The position numbers and the translations under genes are program-made. From Smittia aterrima (lineage: Eukaryota > Arthropoda > Insecta > Diptera > Chironomidae): a DNA stretch of 64,000 bases. The notes under the pieces are model-generated. The model was not told the origin of the DNA. It made no database searches and saw only the letters and a list, made by a program, of their open reading frames with translations. The stretch is from positions 5,332,001-5,396,000 of the forward strand of contig CP093831.1 of assembly GCA_033063855.1 (NCBI GenBank). Direction: 5' to 3'. Positions 60,788 through 64,000 of the stretch are shown piece by piece; position 1 is the stretch's first letter, and every line of letters starts with the position of its first letter.

Positions 60788-63154
60788 GTGTTCGTCTGAT
60801 GTAATATTAAAATAGGTCACAAATACTGTTTGTTTCTCTGATATCGCTTTCCGGATGAAACCCGACGTGATGTTGGGGAAAATTCTCTCTTCTTCCGATT
60901 GTGCGCTTTGGAGCCGGCAGAGAGTTCGTGAACTGTTGTTGATTCAACAAGTGCAGATTGTAGTACCAACATTGAGGAATGAGAGAGATTTTGCGCAATG
61001 ACCAAAAATCGTTGAGGAGAAAATTTGTTTAGGAACATAATCGTTTGTTATTAGAGGTTTGAGTGAAATTTATTCTCATACATGGTGAAGTGTTTTGATA
61101 GTGATTAAGTTCTCGAAGGAGTAAACAATTATGCTTAAATATACTTTACTTAAAGACTCTTCTCGAAGGTCTGAAAAATCTCTTCCTCATCTCTTCCTCG
61201 GAGGAAGTTCCTCCGCAGCGGAAGGATAAATACGAAGCTCATAAAAACAGAGAGAGAGAGCTCATTAATTGAAGATAAACATAAAATCTCGATAATGGAA
61301 TTCAACATGATGATCAGCAAGCAAGACGACTATAAACTATCGTTCCTAGATAAAATCTTCTTTGCTGCTATAGCGCAAAGCGTAAATGTTGAATTTTAAT
61401 TCATTTTAATTGGTATTCAGAGTCTGTTCCGTAGTCTCAGCATATGCAAGAGGTTTCTCCGTTTAATTGCCGGAAAGGAGAAGCTTTTATAGCCTGATGA
61501 GAGCGCACAAAAACTAGGAGAAGCTTCCAAATCATTAATTCTCAACAATTGCTAAATTGCGAAAAAAAAACTTACCGTCGTCTGCACAAAAGGGAAACGA
61601 AACTTTTTTTTAAACATTTTCGAGTCGGAATGTCTCGACGCTCTTCCATCGACTAGAAGCTCCGCATTATCTGACATTGTTTGCCTTCGACGGTGATTTC
61701 TGGCAAGTGTCTGTCTCAGTTTCTCCAATTTTATTATTTATGTATGAAGAGCGCTTCGGGAGTACAATTGCCTCGAAAACTGTGTCTTTGTGTCAATGGC
61801 TTTATTAAAGTTTTTTTCCTCCTCACTTGTCAGGTTCTTTTTGTTCCATCTGCGGGTGTGTGCTCGAAGATATATTCGCTTCCTTTTATTCTTTCTTTCG
61901 CTTGCTCGTGATTGTTATTGCAAAGCAATAAATTTTGGTAAAAAGAAAAGAGAGAAAATCTTTTGAGTTTTCAACTGAAAGCCTCTCGAGCTCAGACAAA
62001 CAGTTCAACTATTCCATAGTTATAACCCTCCTGTGTCTTAGAATACGTGATAAGTGGACAGATCCCAATCAAAACAAAATGTCTTGATGCAAGGCAAGAA
62101 GCCAACGTTTCTCTTTCAGCCTGTCATTAACAATTTTGCGGTGAAATGAAAATGATTTCAACTTCAAGACATTACATGCCTTACTCGTCGGTTTGCTTAT
62201 CAAATAACCATTGCTTATTAGAGGTTGAATTATTGATTGTAGACATTTCGAAAAACGATCAATGAAGAGAAGACGAACAGAGCGTAAGTCTACTGTCTAT
62301 TTATTAATAAACAATCAAGGGTTTACCGTTTTTGTGTGCATTGCTTTTGACCAACAAGCACCTCGACCACACACTCAATTAACATCATCGCACACGTAAG
62401 CTCATCGCAGCATAAAAAAAATATTATCGAATCGATCCTTGGCTTTATTTGATTCATCCGTTCATTCATTCACTTCCCGCCCCAGCTGCAAAAGTCGAGC
62501 GGTAAACTAATTAAAATTAACACATGTTTTTTTATGCTGCGGCCGCCGGAACAGAGAACACGGAAAAACAAGAGTGGGAAATCAGTTTTTAGTTATTTTC
62601 ACCGCTTTTCCTGGCTAAAGAAATATTTTGTACATAATTTTTTATTCAGAGTGCGATGGAGGAACGCAACAGCTAAATTAACCGCAGAAAAATGTTACGC
62701 GAACGTGACGAGGTGGAAATAAAATTCCGTCTGTTCTGTATAAAAAAAAACTCTTTATTTCCAAGAAAGAAATAGAAGTTTGAGGTTTGGAGGTTGTGAG
62801 TGTTGACGAGAGCTTCTCCCATTGATTCGTCGAGCTATTCACTAGTTCACATTAATTCTGACCGAAAAACGTAATGAAACGGTTTGTGTTCCTGCTCCGA
62901 AGCTTCACATACATTTTCCCTCCCTGAATTGTTTATTCATGTGGAGCCGAAAGCTTTTATATTATTAATGGATTTTTTTCGGCTAATGATGTTGATTAAT
63001 TGGATTTTTACTTCTCAAATGGAATGTGAATAGGATTGTTTAGCACTGCTGTTGCTCCATGTTGTTGTCTTTAAAGAGTTGTCCTTGGAGTGTCCGCGAA
63101 CTTTGAAAATAATTAACTTGAATTTTCTAAAGAATTTCCGTGACTTGCTAATCT
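60788..63154. other. Gene desert, part 5
   Basis: About 2.4 kb. Includes an imperfect inverted stretch CTTCCTCGGAGGAAG near 61195-61208 and an (AG)6 run at 61249-61260. The open frames 61681-61911 and 62534-62722 are not ATG-started or have no features. No exon recognised. Confidence 0.5.
61249..61260. repeat. (AG)6 microsatellite
   Basis: Six AG units; seen directly. Confidence 0.9.
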
Positions 63155-63694
63155 TTACAAAGCTTTGCGAAGCGAGTACACGAAGATGAAGATGTAAATC
63201 ATAATAATGGCGTTGATTACTCCAATGACGAGTCCTTCTGCAAATCCGTAGACGACGACAAACATGAAACCCATTATTATGTCGATGACTGATAGGATCA
63301 GGTAGATATCAAGTTTCTCGGGATGTTTCTAAAATAAATTAAATTTTATTCGAACTTTTGATTATTTGATTCTTACAGTTTTCGTTCCAATTATAAGTAG
63401 GATTGAGGCGATAAACATAAGGGAACGGAAGACAATCATAATCACGTAAAGTATGCAAGCGACTGAGAAAGAAAGAAAATCAAGAAAAGAAGAAAAACGT
63501 TTAGATTGCTCACCTGTGAGTAGTAAGCGTTTAGATTCATCTTTCGTTTCAACGAATCCATGCTGATATTCAAAGATAGTGCCACCAACAAGACTGAGAA
63601 GCGATACAAGCGACGTAAATACTCCAACGATGTAACCTCCAGTTCTGATGTCGATGCAGCACAAGAATTTCTTAACAGTCGGAACACGAATCAT
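63155..63694 (-). CDS. Small four-TM membrane protein, DUF4728-like
   Basis: Model, minus strand: 63694-63514, 63462-63377, 63328-63155; 146 residues plus TAA. The donors (ACAG|GTGAGC, AAAACT|GTAAGA) and acceptors (CTTTCTCAG, TTTATTTTAG) join in phases 1 and 0. The start is the ATG at 63694 (MIRVPTVKKFLCC); codons before it open with no ATG. Four hydrophobic helices lie at about 20-40, 61-86, 98-119 and 121-141, with a short polar loop (HGFVETKDESKR) between the first two. The N-terminal pattern K-K-x-x-C-C-x-D-[IL]-R-T-G before TM1 is typical of a family of insect tetraspan proteins of unknown function annotated with DUF4728. That assignment is from memory of the family pattern. Plasma or endosomal membrane location is inferred. 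Confidence 0.82.
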
Positions 63695-64000
63695 CTCGAG
63701 AAAAAATTCAACCTGAACGTTTGTGCCCAAAGGTTGCTTGACTCTTCAAAACAAACTCCTCTTCTGCAAACTCGATGACGATCAAAAAACAAAGAGAAAT
63801 CTGGCAAATTGTGAAGATTTGTATCAAAGCCTTCGTTGATTTGCTTCCATTTACTCAATCCCACGATTGAATGAGAATCAAGCACACGTTAAAATGTTTA
63901 CAAGACAACTGAGGAAGAAGAACTGAATAAAAAAAGTCAAAAATCCATGTGAGCTCTCAAAGAGTAACGAAAACAACTTAATACTGTTCGATTGATTAGA
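63695..64000. other. Right edge: upstream of the four-TM gene
   Basis: Probably the promoter or a 5' leader exon of the minus-strand four-TM gene. A possible acceptor (GAGTTTGCAG, near 63767) could bring in a non-coding first exon from outside the window. Nothing else seen. Confidence 0.4.

Noticed and set aside
61194..61220. Inverted stretch CTTCCTCGGAGGAAG
   Set aside because: Arms of only seven bases in eukaryotic intergenic DNA; no functional reading.
1..64000. CRISPR arrays, operons, prophage, rRNA or tRNA genes
   Set aside because: None seen; the intron-rich gene structures show a eukaryotic nuclear genome, and no tRNA A/B-box pair was recognised by eye.

Overview
This window looks like nuclear DNA of an insect, most likely a dipteran. 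The sequence is AT-rich, most introns are short (about 50-70 bp) with GTAAGT-type donors and TTTCAG-type acceptors, and one gene is a divergent ionotropic receptor of the arthropod chemosensory type. I recognise no transposon or retroelement coding sequence. The species cannot be named from the sequence.

Layout: (1) 502-1994, minus: the 5' part of an LRRC49-like leucine-rich repeat gene whose remaining exons lie left of the window. (2) 6999-8650, plus: a two-exon gene for an unrecognised coiled-coil protein. (3) 9917-12669, minus: an Rh50-type ammonium transporter, eight shared exons followed by two alternative last exons. (4) 15908-16576, minus: a three-exon gene for a 95-residue secreted-type single-pass membrane protein, with GATA-factor motifs upstream. 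(5) 17842-32880, minus: a complete axonemal dynein heavy chain, 14 exons and 4317 codons. (6) 40728-42684, plus: a two-exon ionotropic receptor with a TATA/initiator-like promoter. (7) 42.7-63.1 kb: about 20 kb with no convincing gene, only a few weak short open frames. (8) 63155-63694, minus: a three-exon, four-TM small membrane protein.

Exon boundaries were placed by hand from GT/AG sites. For all multi-exon models the phases join without a frameshift. Many open frames of 60-145 codons start at GTG or TTG or overlap real exons on the other strand; these were discarded.

Two genes concern cilia: the dynein heavy chain is an axonemal motor, and LRRC49 is a subunit of the tubulin polyglutamylase complex. 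In an insect both would act in sperm tails and ciliated sensory neurons. The Rh50 transporter, the ionotropic receptor and the small membrane proteins are functionally unrelated neighbours. The most notable observation is the pair of alternative, sequence-related C-terminal exons of the Rh50 gene. Others are a 173-residue insert inside the LRR domain, the GATA cluster and an old 60-bp direct repeat near 36 kb. I found no clearly new biological system.
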